DNA of 64,000 bases. It comes from a bacterium. GTDB lineage: Bacteria > Desulfobacterota > Binatia > DP-6. The DNA lies in the NCBI GenBank assembly GCA_026129405.1, contig JAHCID010000005.1, positions 186,001 through 250,000 of the forward strand, written 5' to 3'. A model generated the notes under the pieces. The model worked only from the letters and a program-made list of their open reading frames with translations. It ran no database searches and had not been told where the DNA came from. The position numbers and the translations under genes are program-made. Positions 26,445-34,550 of the stretch are shown here, piece by piece (the first letter of the stretch is position 1; each line of letters opens with the position of its first letter).

Positions 26445-27814
26445 CGGCCGGCGGGCAGGCGCTGCGCGTCCTGCTCGCGCTGCCGGCGCTGGTGGGCATC
26501 CTGCTCTTCGCGCAGGCGTTGCTCGATCGGCGTGCCTGGCGGCTGGATCTCTCGCCGGAGCAGCGCTACACTCTCTCCGAGCACGCCAAGCGGGTGCTGG
26601 GCGACCTCCACGGCGACGTCCGCATCCTCGCGTTCCTGCGCAGCCAGGACGCGCGCAACCCGATGATCCGCGACCTCCTGCGCCAGGTGCGGGCGCACGC
26701 GCCCGGCGTCCGCATCGACGAGGTCGACGTCAACCGCAGCCCGGCGCTGGCGCGCGAGCACGGCGTCGACTCGTACGGCGCGCTCGTCGTCGAGTCCGGC
26801 GGCCGGCGCCGCGTGTTCTCGAATCCGCGCGAGGAGATCCTGATCGCGGCGATCCTCCAGGTCACGCGGCAGCAGCGGCGCACCGTCGGCTGGGTGACGG
26901 GGCACGGCGAGGGCGACCTCGTCAGTACCGATCGCACGACGGGCTACGCGCTCGCGCGGGCCTTCCTCGAGCAGCAGTACTACGAGGTCGTGCCGGTCTC
27001 GCTGCTCGCCGACGAAGTTCCGGTCGGCATCGACGTGCTCGCCGTCATCGGCCCGAAGAAGGACTTCCTGCCCGAGGAGCTGGCGGCGTTCGATCGCTTC
27101 CTCCAGCGTCCGGGCCACGCCCTCCTGCTCCTCGACCCCGGCCGCGCCCCCGCTCTCGCGAAGCTGATCGGCGAGCGCTACGGGCTCGCGCTGCCGGAGG
27201 ACGTCGTCGTCGACCCGGGGGCGCGCCTGTACGGCGGCGAGTACGTCACCATGCAGGTGCAGGTCGACCGCCGCACGCACGCGATCGCGGCCGGGCTCGA
27301 AGCGCCGCCGTTGTTCTCGCTCTCGCGCTCGATCGGCCTGCCGCCGGACGGCACGCCGGGCGTGGTGGCGGCGCCGATCGTGACCACGGGGAAGGACAGC
27401 TGGGCCACCCCCGACACCCCGGCGGTGCGTGGAGGCGACATGCCGTTGCAGCCGGGGCGCGACCGGCGGGGGCCGCTCGTCGTCGGCGCGGAGACGACGT
27501 TTCTCGTCGCCCCGGATGCGAACGGCGACGCGCGCCAGGGGCGCCTCGTCGTCTACGGCAACGCGGAGTTCGCGAGCAACTTCTTCATCGAGTTCCTCGG
27601 CAACAAGGACCTGCTCGTGAACAGCGTGGCGTGGCTGGGCCGCGACCCGCAGGCGATCGCCAGCCGTCCCTCGCGGCAGGTGCCGGGGCTGAACCAGTTC
27701 TTCGTCTCGTCGGAGGCGGGCACCCGCATCTTCTGGCTGGTCGCGGTCGTGCAGCCGGCCGTGTTCGCGCTCGTCGGGATCGTCCTCGTGCTGCGCCGCC
27801 GGTTCGGAGCCTAG
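26426..27814 (+). CDS. GldG-like ABC-type uncharacterised transport system protein
   Basis: 462 aa from GTG 26426 (GGAGG upstream). An N-terminal membrane helix (about 13-33) is followed by the GldG hallmark RAWRLDLSPEQRYTLSEHAKRVL, a large periplasmic thioredoxin-like/GATase-like domain (about 45-425), and a C-terminal helix (about 433-455) ending in basic residues. It is predicted to be an extracytoplasmic partner of the permease. The long frame extending far upstream is an off-frame shadow of the ATPase and permease genes. Confidence 0.88.
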   Translation: MARPALTAGGQALRVLLALPALVGILLFAQALLDRRAWRLDLSPEQRYTLSEHAKRVLGDLHGDVRILAFLRSQDARNPMIRDLLRQVRAHAPGVRIDEVDVNRSPALAREHGVDSYGALVVESGGRRRVFSNPREEILIAAILQVTRQQRRTVGWVTGHGEGDLVSTDRTTGYALARAFLEQQYYEVVPVSLLADEVPVGIDVLAVIGPKKDFLPEELAAFDRFLQRPGHALLLLDPGRAPALAKLIGERYGLALPEDVVVDPGARLYGGEYVTMQVQVDRRTHAIAAGLEAPPLFSLSRSIGLPPDGTPGVVAAPIVTTGKDSWATPDTPAVRGGDMPLQPGRDRRGPLVVGAETTFLVAPDANGDARQGRLVVYGNAEFASNFFIEFLGNKDLLVNSVAWLGRDPQAIASRPSRQVPGLNQFFVSSEAGTRIFWLVAVVQPAVFALVGIVLVLRRRFGA

Positions 27815-27816
27815 GC

Positions 27817-28404
27817 ATGCACTGGCGGCAGGTCGTCGTCCTCTGGCTCGTGTGCCTGGCGCTCGGCGCCTGGTGGTGGCGCGGCGAGGCGCCGCCGGCG
27901 GCGGAGCCCGGCGACGGCCGTCCCCGATTCCTGCGCCTCGTACCCGACGAGCTGATCGGCCTGCGCGTGGCCCGCGGTGGACGAGCCCTCGTGGTCGCCC
28001 GAACGGGTACGCAGTGGACGGTCGTCGAGCCCAGCGGCGCGGCCGTCCCCGGCGACCTGGTGACCGCCTTCGTGCGGGCGCTGGCGGAAGCGGAGGAGAT
28101 CGACCGCACGACGGCACCCGACGACCGACGCGCCTTCGGCCTCGACGAGCGGGCGACGGCGATCGAGCTGCGCCTCGCCGACGGCTCGACGGTCGCGCTC
28201 ACGCTCGGTGGCCCCAACCCGACCGGGACCGCGATCTACGCCATGCGCGCGGGCGACGACGGCGTCGTGGTGCTCGGACGCCAGCTCCGCACCTACGAGG
28301 ACCTCCTGTTCCAGGCGCTCCCCTCCGCCACCGTGCCGCCGGACGCCGCGGGTGAGCGCGTCGGAGCCCAAACCCCGTTGACCGGAGTTGCGGGGCAGGT
28401 GTAG
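27817..28404 (+). CDS. DUF4340-domain membrane-anchored protein
   Basis: 195 aa. An N-terminal anchor (about 5-22) precedes DUF4340-like beta repeats: L.VARGGRALVVARTGTQWTVVEP, an FGLDERATAIELRLADGSTVALTLG strand series and a VLGRQLRTYEDLL tail. DUF4340 proteins typically follow GldG-like genes and probably contact the ABC complex in the periplasm. It starts 2 bases after the GldG-like stop, so it is coupled. It is shorter than many family members, which often carry two to three repeats. Confidence 0.8.
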   Translation: MHWRQVVVLWLVCLALGAWWWRGEAPPAAEPGDGRPRFLRLVPDELIGLRVARGGRALVVARTGTQWTVVEPSGAAVPGDLVTAFVRALAEAEEIDRTTAPDDRRAFGLDERATAIELRLADGSTVALTLGGPNPTGTAIYAMRAGDDGVVVLGRQLRTYEDLLFQALPSATVPPDAAGERVGAQTPLTGVAGQV

Positions 28405-28450
28405 GAGCGGAGCCACGTCGCGCGACCGATCCCAAGGAGGAGCGTGTCCC

Positions 28451-29734
28451 ATGCTCACGACCACTCGCCGGTGGGCCATGACGGGCTCGCTCTTCAGCGC
28501 TCTCGTTTGCACCACGTTGCTGCTTGCCGAGGCCGCACGGGCGGACGTGTCACCGGGGACGAAGATCGGTCCGGACAACGTCGCGGCGGCGAAGGATCTG
28601 CTCTCCCCCGGCATGGAGTGGTGCGTCAAGCGCGGCTGGCCGATCACGGTGAGCGAGACCAAGCGCATCGAGTGGCCGCGCGCATATAAGGAAGCCACCG
28701 AGAAGTACGCCGCGCAGGTGAAGCTCACGCCCGATGGGCTCGACGTCAAGAACTACGTCGCCGGGCTGCCGTTCCCGAATCTCGAGACGAGCGATCCGCA
28801 GCTCGCCTACAAGATCATGTGGAACTACAGCTACAACTTCCTCACCACCGACGACGTCGATCTGCGCAACTTCGACGCCGACACGGGCTCGATCGCCGAC
28901 CAGGGCCCGCTCACCGTCGAGCGTCACTTCCTCCTCGATCACTTCCGCCGGCTCTTCTGGACCGGGCGCCTCTACGTCGACCCGAAGCCGGAGAAGCCGA
29001 ACCCGAACGGCTATCGCGCCCAGCAGGGTCTCTATCCGATCCTCGAGCCCTTCGACCTGAAGGGCGTCGGCGCGCTCGGCAACCGCTACGTCGACTCGTC
29101 GAAGCAGGACGACTCGTGGCTCTATCTGCCGTCGCTGCGTCGCGTGCGCCGTCTCTCGACGGCGCAGCGCTCGGACGCGCTCTTCGGCCAGGACACCGAT
29201 GTCGACAGCTACTACGGCTACTCGGGCCACATCGCCTGGATGGATTGGAAGTACCTCGGCGAGAAGGAGATCCTCGGCTCGATGCACGGCCAGCACTTCC
29301 CGGTGAAGTGGCACGAGAAGGTCGACTGGGCGTTCGACGACGTGTGGGAGAAGCGCAAGGTCTACGTCGTCGAGGGCATCTCCAAGCTGCCGCAGTACGC
29401 GTACTCGAAGCGCGTCATCTTCATCGACAAGGAATCGTGGACGATCCCGTTCACCGACATCTACGATCGCTCGGGCGAGCTCTGGAAGATCTGGATCAAC
29501 AACTTCAGCTTCCGGAAGTCCGTGCCCGGTAACAATGCCATCACCTACGACGACGAGATGGGCTTCATCCCGTCCATCGTGATGGTCGACATCCAGCTCG
29601 AGCACGCGACCAAGGCGTCGCTGCCGAGCCCGCGCTTCCCCGGTGAGCAGGGTTGGTACTTCAACCAGGGTGAGGCGTCGGGCATCACGGACGACTGGTT
29701 CACGGTCGCCGCGCTGGTCGCTGCCGGACACTGA
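28451..29734 (+). CDS. DUF1329 periplasmic protein (first of tandem pair)
   Basis: 427 aa with a signal peptide (about 1-32, cleavage after ARA). The rest is a full-length DUF1329 domain, a family related to outer-membrane lipoprotein-sorting/LolA-like folds and frequently adjacent to MMPL/RND pumps. Hallmark stretches include EWPRAYKEATEKYA, RHFLLDHFRRLFW, DDSWLYLPSLRRVRRL and PFTDIYDRSGELWK. AAGGAGGA gives a strong ribosome binding site. It sits 46 bases after the DUF4340 gene and 23 bases before its paralogue. It presumably carries a lipophilic compound between pump and outer membrane, which is inference. Confidence 0.9.
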   Translation: MLTTTRRWAMTGSLFSALVCTTLLLAEAARADVSPGTKIGPDNVAAAKDLLSPGMEWCVKRGWPITVSETKRIEWPRAYKEATEKYAAQVKLTPDGLDVKNYVAGLPFPNLETSDPQLAYKIMWNYSYNFLTTDDVDLRNFDADTGSIADQGPLTVERHFLLDHFRRLFWTGRLYVDPKPEKPNPNGYRAQQGLYPILEPFDLKGVGALGNRYVDSSKQDDSWLYLPSLRRVRRLSTAQRSDALFGQDTDVDSYYGYSGHIAWMDWKYLGEKEILGSMHGQHFPVKWHEKVDWAFDDVWEKRKVYVVEGISKLPQYAYSKRVIFIDKESWTIPFTDIYDRSGELWKIWINNFSFRKSVPGNNAITYDDEMGFIPSIVMVDIQLEHATKASLPSPRFPGEQGWYFNQGEASGITDDWFTVAALVAAGH

Positions 29735-29757
29735 GCCGGCTTCAGGGGGGAGAACTG

Positions 29758-31023
29758 ATGCGTAGGATCTTCGCCGCCGCGGTGGCGGCAGTGACCGTCG
29801 GCGTCGTCGCCGGCCCGTACGCCGGGGCCGACGTGTCGCCGGGCGACAAGATCAACCGCGACAACGTCGCCAAGATCAGCGGCCTGGTCTCGCCGGGGGT
29901 CGAGTGGTGCGTGAAGCGCGGCATGCCCATGACCATCATCGAGACCAAGAAGGTCGAGTGGCCGCGCGCCTACAAGGAGGCCACCGAGAAGTACGCGTCG
30001 CAGGTGAAGCTCTCTGCCGACGGCCTGAACGTGCAGAACTACGTCGCGGGCCAGCCGTTCCCGGGCATCGAGCCGTCCGATCCGCAGTTCGCCTTCAAGG
30101 TGATGTGGAACTACGACTACGGCTTCGTGAACGGCCTCGACGACACCGACCTGCGCAACTTCGACGCCGACACCGGCACGGTGCCCGAGTACGGCCCGAT
30201 GTCGGTCGAGCGCCACTTCCTGCTCGACCACTTCCGCCGGCTCTTCTGGAACGGCCGCCTCTACGTCGATCCGAAGCCGGAGAAGCCGAACCCGAACGGC
30301 TATCGCGCCCAGCAGGGCCTGTATCCGATCCTCGAGCCCTTCGACCTGAAGGGCGTCGGCGCGCTCGGCAACCGCTACATCGACTCGTCGAAGCAGGACG
30401 ATTCGTGGCTGTACCTGCCGTCGCTGCGCCGCGTGCGCCGTCTCTCGACCGCACAGCGCTCGGACGCGCTCTTCGGCCAGGACACCGACGTCGACAGCTA
30501 CTACGGCTACGCCGGCCACATCGCCTGGATGGACTGGAAGTACCTCGGCGACAAGGAGGTGCTGGCGATCGCCCACGCGCAGAACTACCCGGTCAAGTGG
30601 GACTCGACGGTCGACTGGGCGTTCGACGAGGTGTGGGAGAAGCGGAAGGTCTACGTCATCGAGGGCACGTCGAAGCTGCCGCAGTACGCCTACTCGAAGC
30701 GCGTGCTGTTCATCGACAAGGAGACCTGGGGCATCCCGTACTCGGACATCTACGACCGTTCGGGCGAGCTCTGGAAGGTGTGGATCAACGACATCAGCTT
30801 CCGCAAGACGGTCCCGGGCAACAACGCGATCGTCTATGAGGACGAGATGCCGTTCGCGCCCGCCATCCTCATGATGGACATGCAGCTCGAGCACGCGACC
30901 AAGGCGTCGCTGCCGAGCCCGCGCTTCCCGGGCGAGCAGGGCTGGTACTACCACCAGGGCGAGGCCGCCGGCATCACCGACGACTGGTTCACCGTCGCGG
31001 CGCTGGTCGCCGCCGGTCACTGA
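29758..31023 (+). CDS. DUF1329 periplasmic protein (second of tandem pair)
   Basis: 421 aa with signal peptide (MRRIFAAAVAAVTVGVVAGPYAGA). Collinear with the gene at 28451 over its whole length. The central part (about residues 155-275) is almost identical between the two, including VDPKPEKPNPNGYRAQQG and QRSDALFGQDTDVDSYYGY. The N- and C-terminal thirds differ more. The pair arose by tandem duplication. Two non-identical copies may form a heteromer or serve different carrier steps. It is the last gene of the operon, followed by two strong hairpins. Confidence 0.9.
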   Translation: MRRIFAAAVAAVTVGVVAGPYAGADVSPGDKINRDNVAKISGLVSPGVEWCVKRGMPMTIIETKKVEWPRAYKEATEKYASQVKLSADGLNVQNYVAGQPFPGIEPSDPQFAFKVMWNYDYGFVNGLDDTDLRNFDADTGTVPEYGPMSVERHFLLDHFRRLFWNGRLYVDPKPEKPNPNGYRAQQGLYPILEPFDLKGVGALGNRYIDSSKQDDSWLYLPSLRRVRRLSTAQRSDALFGQDTDVDSYYGYAGHIAWMDWKYLGDKEVLAIAHAQNYPVKWDSTVDWAFDEVWEKRKVYVIEGTSKLPQYAYSKRVLFIDKETWGIPYSDIYDRSGELWKVWINDISFRKTVPGNNAIVYEDEMPFAPAILMMDMQLEHATKASLPSPRFPGEQGWYYHQGEAAGITDDWFTVAALVAAGH

Positions 31024-31029
31024 GCAGGT

Positions 31030-31057
31030 GACGTGCGGGGCCGCTGCCCCGCACGTC
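31030..31057 (+). terminator. 12-bp GC hairpin after the DUF1329 operon
   Basis: Perfect stem GACGTGCGGGGC/GCCCCGCACGTC with a CGCT loop starts 6 bases after the last stop codon. There is no T tract, so it probably protects the 3' end or slows polymerase just before the next hairpin. Confidence 0.7.
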
Positions 31058-31063
31058 GCCCGC

Positions 31064-31106
31064 CGCGGGGCGCCTCTCGACCACGAGAGGCGCCCCGCGT
31101 AGTTTT
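31064..31106 (+). terminator. Strong intrinsic terminator (16-bp stem, TTTT)
   Basis: A perfect 16-bp stem (31064-31079 with 31084-31099) with an ACCA loop is followed by TAGTTTT. It closes the transport operon. The folP start lies only 8 bases after the T tract, so folP must use read-through or a promoter inside this hairpin region. Confidence 0.85.
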
Positions 31107-31113
31107 CGGACCG

Positions 31114-31926
31114 GTGCCTCCGCTCCCGCGCCCGACCATCCTCGGCATCGTCAACGTCACCGACGACTCCTTCTCCGACGGCGGTTGCTACCGCACCCCC
31201 GCCGCCGCCGTCGCCCACGCCGAGGCCCTGCTCGCGGCGGGGGCCGACGTGATCGACCTCGGCCCCGCCTCGTCCGCTCCCGAGGCGACGCCGGTCACCG
31301 CCGACGAGGAAATCGCGCGCCTGCGTCCCGTCGTCGCGCGCCTCCACGCCGCCGGCGCCGCGCTCTCGATCGACACCTGGCAGCCCGCGACACAGCGCTG
31401 GGCGATCGGCGAGGGCGTGGCGCTGCTGAACGACATCCGCGGCTTCCCCGACCCGGCCGTCTGGCCCGACCTCGCCCGCGCCGACTGCCGTCTGATCGTG
31501 ATGCACTCCCTCACCGGCGGCACGCGCGCCACCCGTGACGCCGGCGATGCCGCCACCGTCGTCGCGCGTATCGAGCACTTCTTCGACGACCGCATCCGTG
31601 CCCTCGAGTCCGCCGGCGTCACCCGCGACCGCCTGATCCTCGACCCCGGCATGGGCCTCTTCCTCGGCACCGGCCCCGACCCGAGCCTCGCGGTCCTGCG
31701 CGCCCTCCCGCGCCTCGCCCGGCGCTGGGACCTCCCGCTCCTGATCTCGGTCTCCCGCAAGGGCTTCCTCCGCGACCTCACGGCTCGTCCCCGCGACGCG
31801 CGCACGGTCGCGTCCGCCGCCGTGGAGCTGTGGGCCATCCAGCACGGCGCCGCCTGCATCCGCACCCACGAGCCGGCCGCCCTGCGCGACCTGCTCGCCG
31901 TCCTCGCCGCCCTCGACGACGCCTGA
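31114..31926 (+). CDS. folP: Dihydropteroate synthase (variant FolP)
   Basis: 270 aa from GTG 31114; the upstream in-frame ATG lies inside the terminator hairpins. A TIM barrel with ILGIVNVTDDSFSDGG, IDTWQP, LLNDIRGF, DPGMGLFLGT, SVSRKGFL and a final IRTHEP covers the usual FolP positions. The pABA/pterin loop reads DLGPASSAPEATPV where classical FolP has D.GGESTRPGA, as in a recognised variant subfamily. It condenses 6-hydroxymethyl-dihydropterin pyrophosphate with pABA. No other folate gene is adjacent, so its activity could have shifted to a related pterin or Pabc-type substrate. The transcription start is unclear. Confidence 0.8.
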   Translation: MPPLPRPTILGIVNVTDDSFSDGGCYRTPAAAVAHAEALLAAGADVIDLGPASSAPEATPVTADEEIARLRPVVARLHAAGAALSIDTWQPATQRWAIGEGVALLNDIRGFPDPAVWPDLARADCRLIVMHSLTGGTRATRDAGDAATVVARIEHFFDDRIRALESAGVTRDRLILDPGMGLFLGTGPDPSLAVLRALPRLARRWDLPLLISVSRKGFLRDLTARPRDARTVASAAVELWAIQHGAACIRTHEPAALRDLLAVLAALDDA

Positions 31927-31993
31927 GGGCGAGCGCAGGCCCCCCGCAACGCTGGACTCCCCGGCCCGGGCACTGCTACCTCAACCCGGCCCC

Positions 31994-33121
31994 ATGAGCG
32001 CACTCTCCCGCTTCAAGCTCCTCGATCTGTCCCGCCAGCTTCCCGGCCCGTTCGCATCCATGCTCCTCGCCGACCTCGGCATGGACGTGACGGTGGTCAC
32101 GGCGCCGACGGATCCGATGGGCCTCGGCATCCCGCTCCTCGGGCGCAACAAACGCAGCGTGACGCTCAACCTGAAGGCGCCCGAGGGTCGCAAGGTCTTC
32201 CACGAGCTGGTGCGGGAGGCCGACGTGGTGCTCGAGGGCGGCCGGCCGGGCGGGGCGAAGAAGCTGGGCGTCGACTACGAGACGCTGCGCGCCGTCAACC
32301 CGCGCCTGGTCTACTGCTCGATCTCGGGCTACGGCCAGGACGGACCGTACCGCGACCGGGTCGGTCACGACGTCAACTACCTCGGCTTCGCCGGCGTGAT
32401 CGGCGTCACCGGCGCGGGGCCCGACGACCTGCCTGCCATCCCCGGCGTGCAGATCGCGGACCTCGGCGGCGGCGCGATGGTGGCCGTCGCCGGCATCCTC
32501 GCGGCGCTGCTCTCGCGCGAGGCGAGCGGCACGGGGCAGTACGTCGACGTCGGCATGATGGACGGCGCGGTCGCCTGGCAGGTGATCAACGTCTTCAATC
32601 TGCTGGCGCAGGGCGCCGAGCCGCGGCGCGGCGAGACGATGCTCACCGGGCAGCATCCCTGCTACGCGATCTACGAGACGCTCGACGGCCGGCACGTCAC
32701 CGTCGGTGCGCTCGAGCCGCACTTCTGGCGCAACCTCTGCGCCGAGCTCGGCATGCCGGAGTACGTCGAGACGCAGTTCGCCGGCGGCGAGAAGCGCGAG
32801 GAGATGTTCCGCCGCCTCCGCGCCAAATTCCGCGAGAAGACGATGGCGGAATGGGTCGCGCAGCTCGCCGACAAGGACATCTGCTTCGGCCCGGTCGCGA
32901 CGCTCTCGGAGACGCTCGACGATCCGCAGGTGAAGCATCGCGAGATGGTCGTCGAGCTCGACGGCCGTCGCACGCTCGGCAACCCCGTGAAGCTGTCGGC
33001 GACGCCCCCGACGATGCGCACGCCGCCCGCGGCGCTCGGCGCGCATACCGACGAGGCGCTCGGCAGACTCGGCTACACCGCGGCGCAGATCGACGAGCTG
33101 CGCGGCCGCGGCGTGATCTGA
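31994..33121 (+). CDS. Alpha-methylacyl-CoA racemase-like CaiB/BaiF family enzyme
   Basis: 375 aa, class III CoA-transferase fold. Residues match the racemase branch rather than the transferases: His125 in GHDVNYL, Asp156 in IADLGGG and Glu241 in ALEPHFW, the positions known as catalytic acid/base residues in alpha-methylacyl-CoA racemase (MCR/AMACR). LSRQLPGPFASMLLADLG is the CoA-binding start. It interconverts 2R/2S-methyl-branched acyl-CoAs so they can enter beta-oxidation. It leads an acyl-CoA operon with 15-25 base gaps. A CoA-transferase role is possible, but the triad favours racemase. Confidence 0.88.
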   Translation: MSALSRFKLLDLSRQLPGPFASMLLADLGMDVTVVTAPTDPMGLGIPLLGRNKRSVTLNLKAPEGRKVFHELVREADVVLEGGRPGGAKKLGVDYETLRAVNPRLVYCSISGYGQDGPYRDRVGHDVNYLGFAGVIGVTGAGPDDLPAIPGVQIADLGGGAMVAVAGILAALLSREASGTGQYVDVGMMDGAVAWQVINVFNLLAQGAEPRRGETMLTGQHPCYAIYETLDGRHVTVGALEPHFWRNLCAELGMPEYVETQFAGGEKREEMFRRLRAKFREKTMAEWVAQLADKDICFGPVATLSETLDDPQVKHREMVVELDGRRTLGNPVKLSATPPTMRTPPAALGAHTDEALGRLGYTAAQIDELRGRGVI

Positions 33122-33136
33122 AGGAGGCGTCGTCCG

Positions 33137-34525
33137 ATGGCCGGTATCCTCGCCGCTGCTGCGCACGTTCCCCGCTACCGCCTGCCGCGCGAGACGATCG
33201 CGCGCGAGTGGGGCGGCCTGCCCATGCCCGGCGAGCGCGCCGTGGCCAATCACGACGAGGACAGCCTCACCATGGCGGTCGGCGCCGCCCTCGGGCTCGG
33301 TGCCGACGCGACCGGGGCGGCGGCGGTCTACTTCGCGACCACGAGCGCGCCGTACGCCGAGAAGCAGGGCGCGGCGACGATCGCAGCCGTGCTCGACCTG
33401 CCTGCGGCCGTGCGCACGCTCGACGTCGGTGCGTCGCTGCGGGCCGGGACGTCCGCGCTGATCGCCGCGCTCGATGCGGTGGCGGCGGGGGCGGAGCGGG
33501 TGGTCGTCGCCGCGGGGGACTGCCGCCTCGGCGAGCCGGAGTCGATGAACGAGCAGACCTTCGGCGACGCCGGCGCCGCGGTCCTCGTGGGCAACGAGCC
33601 CGGTCTCGCGGAGATCGTCGCCGTCCATCAGATCGCCGACGATCTCGTCGGCACCTGGCGTACCGACGAGCAGCGCTACGCGCACGCGTTTCCGAGCGCC
33701 TTCGAGGGCAAATACGGCTACGCCCGGCTCCTCGTCGACGCGGCGAAGGGCCTGCTCGCCAAGGCCAGGGTCGCGCCCGCCGATCTCGCCACGGTGATCC
33801 TGCCGCAGCCGAACCCGCGCGCGCCGCAGGGGGTGGCGAAGGGCCTCGGCCTCGATGCGAAGAAGCAGCTCCAGGACGGCTTCTTCATGACCGTCGGCGA
33901 CAGCGGCGCGGCGCAGCCGCTGCTCATGCTCGTCGCCGCCCTCGAGCGCGCGAAGGCGGGAGACCTCGTGCTGATCCTCGGATACGGCGACGGCGCCGAC
34001 GCGATCCTCCTTCGCGCCACCGGCGTGAGCACCCGGGCCGGCGCGGGCGTCTCGCAGCAGATCGAGGTGAAGCGCCCGCTGCCGTCGTACGGCCGCTACG
34101 CGAAGTTCCGCCGTCTCGTGCGACGCGAGGGCGGGGCGCCCGACGCGTCGTCGCCGGTGATCCTCTTCCGCGACCGCCGCGAGGTGCTGCCGCTGTGGGG
34201 CGGACGCTGCCCGCAGTGCGGCGTCGTGCAGTACCCGAAGCATCGCGTCTGCATCGAGTGCCAGAAGCCCGGCGCCCTGGAGGACGTGAAGCTCGCCCGC
34301 CGCGGCACCGTCTTCACCTTCACGCACGACCACATCTTCGAGAGCCCCGACCCGCCCACCACGCACGCCGTGATCGATCTCGAGGGCGGCGGACGGCTCT
34401 ACTGCCAGCTCACCGACTGCGACCCCGAGGCGGTGCAGGTCGACATGCCCGTCGAGCTCACCTTCCGTCGGCTCCACGACGGCGGCGGTTTCACCAACTA
34501 CTTCTGGAAGGCGCGTCCCGCCTGA
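33137..34525 (+). CDS. HMG-CoA-synthase-like/thiolase-fold protein fused to DUF35 OB-fold
   Basis: 462 aa. Residues 1-300 are a thiolase-superfamily (HMG-CoA synthase-type) domain. Residues about 330-460 are a DUF35 Zn-ribbon plus OB fold (CPQCG at about 355, CIEC at about 373). The position of the catalytic Cys (ACYGGT in HMGS) reads SLRAGT, and the catalytic His region (FH.P) reads LPQPNPR, so Claisen chemistry is unlikely. Similar Cys-less thiolase-DUF35 pairs in actinobacterial steroid degradation (Ltp2 with DUF35) act as retro-aldolases. That gives a hypothesis for this enzyme: cleaving a branched beta-hydroxyacyl-CoA. Operonic with racemase, dehydrogenase and hydratase genes. Confidence 0.83.
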   Translation: MAGILAAAAHVPRYRLPRETIAREWGGLPMPGERAVANHDEDSLTMAVGAALGLGADATGAAAVYFATTSAPYAEKQGAATIAAVLDLPAAVRTLDVGASLRAGTSALIAALDAVAAGAERVVVAAGDCRLGEPESMNEQTFGDAGAAVLVGNEPGLAEIVAVHQIADDLVGTWRTDEQRYAHAFPSAFEGKYGYARLLVDAAKGLLAKARVAPADLATVILPQPNPRAPQGVAKGLGLDAKKQLQDGFFMTVGDSGAAQPLLMLVAALERAKAGDLVLILGYGDGADAILLRATGVSTRAGAGVSQQIEVKRPLPSYGRYAKFRRLVRREGGAPDASSPVILFRDRREVLPLWGGRCPQCGVVQYPKHRVCIECQKPGALEDVKLARRGTVFTFTHDHIFESPDPPTTHAVIDLEGGGRLYCQLTDCDPEAVQVDMPVELTFRRLHDGGGFTNYFWKARPA

Positions 34526-34550
34526 GCGGCGCGCACGAGGGCTCCCCGTC

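Noticed and set aside
31086-31113. Upstream ATG as the folP start
   Set aside because: It lies inside the terminator hairpins and adds a non-conserved basic leader; GTG 31114 starts exactly at the FolP fold.
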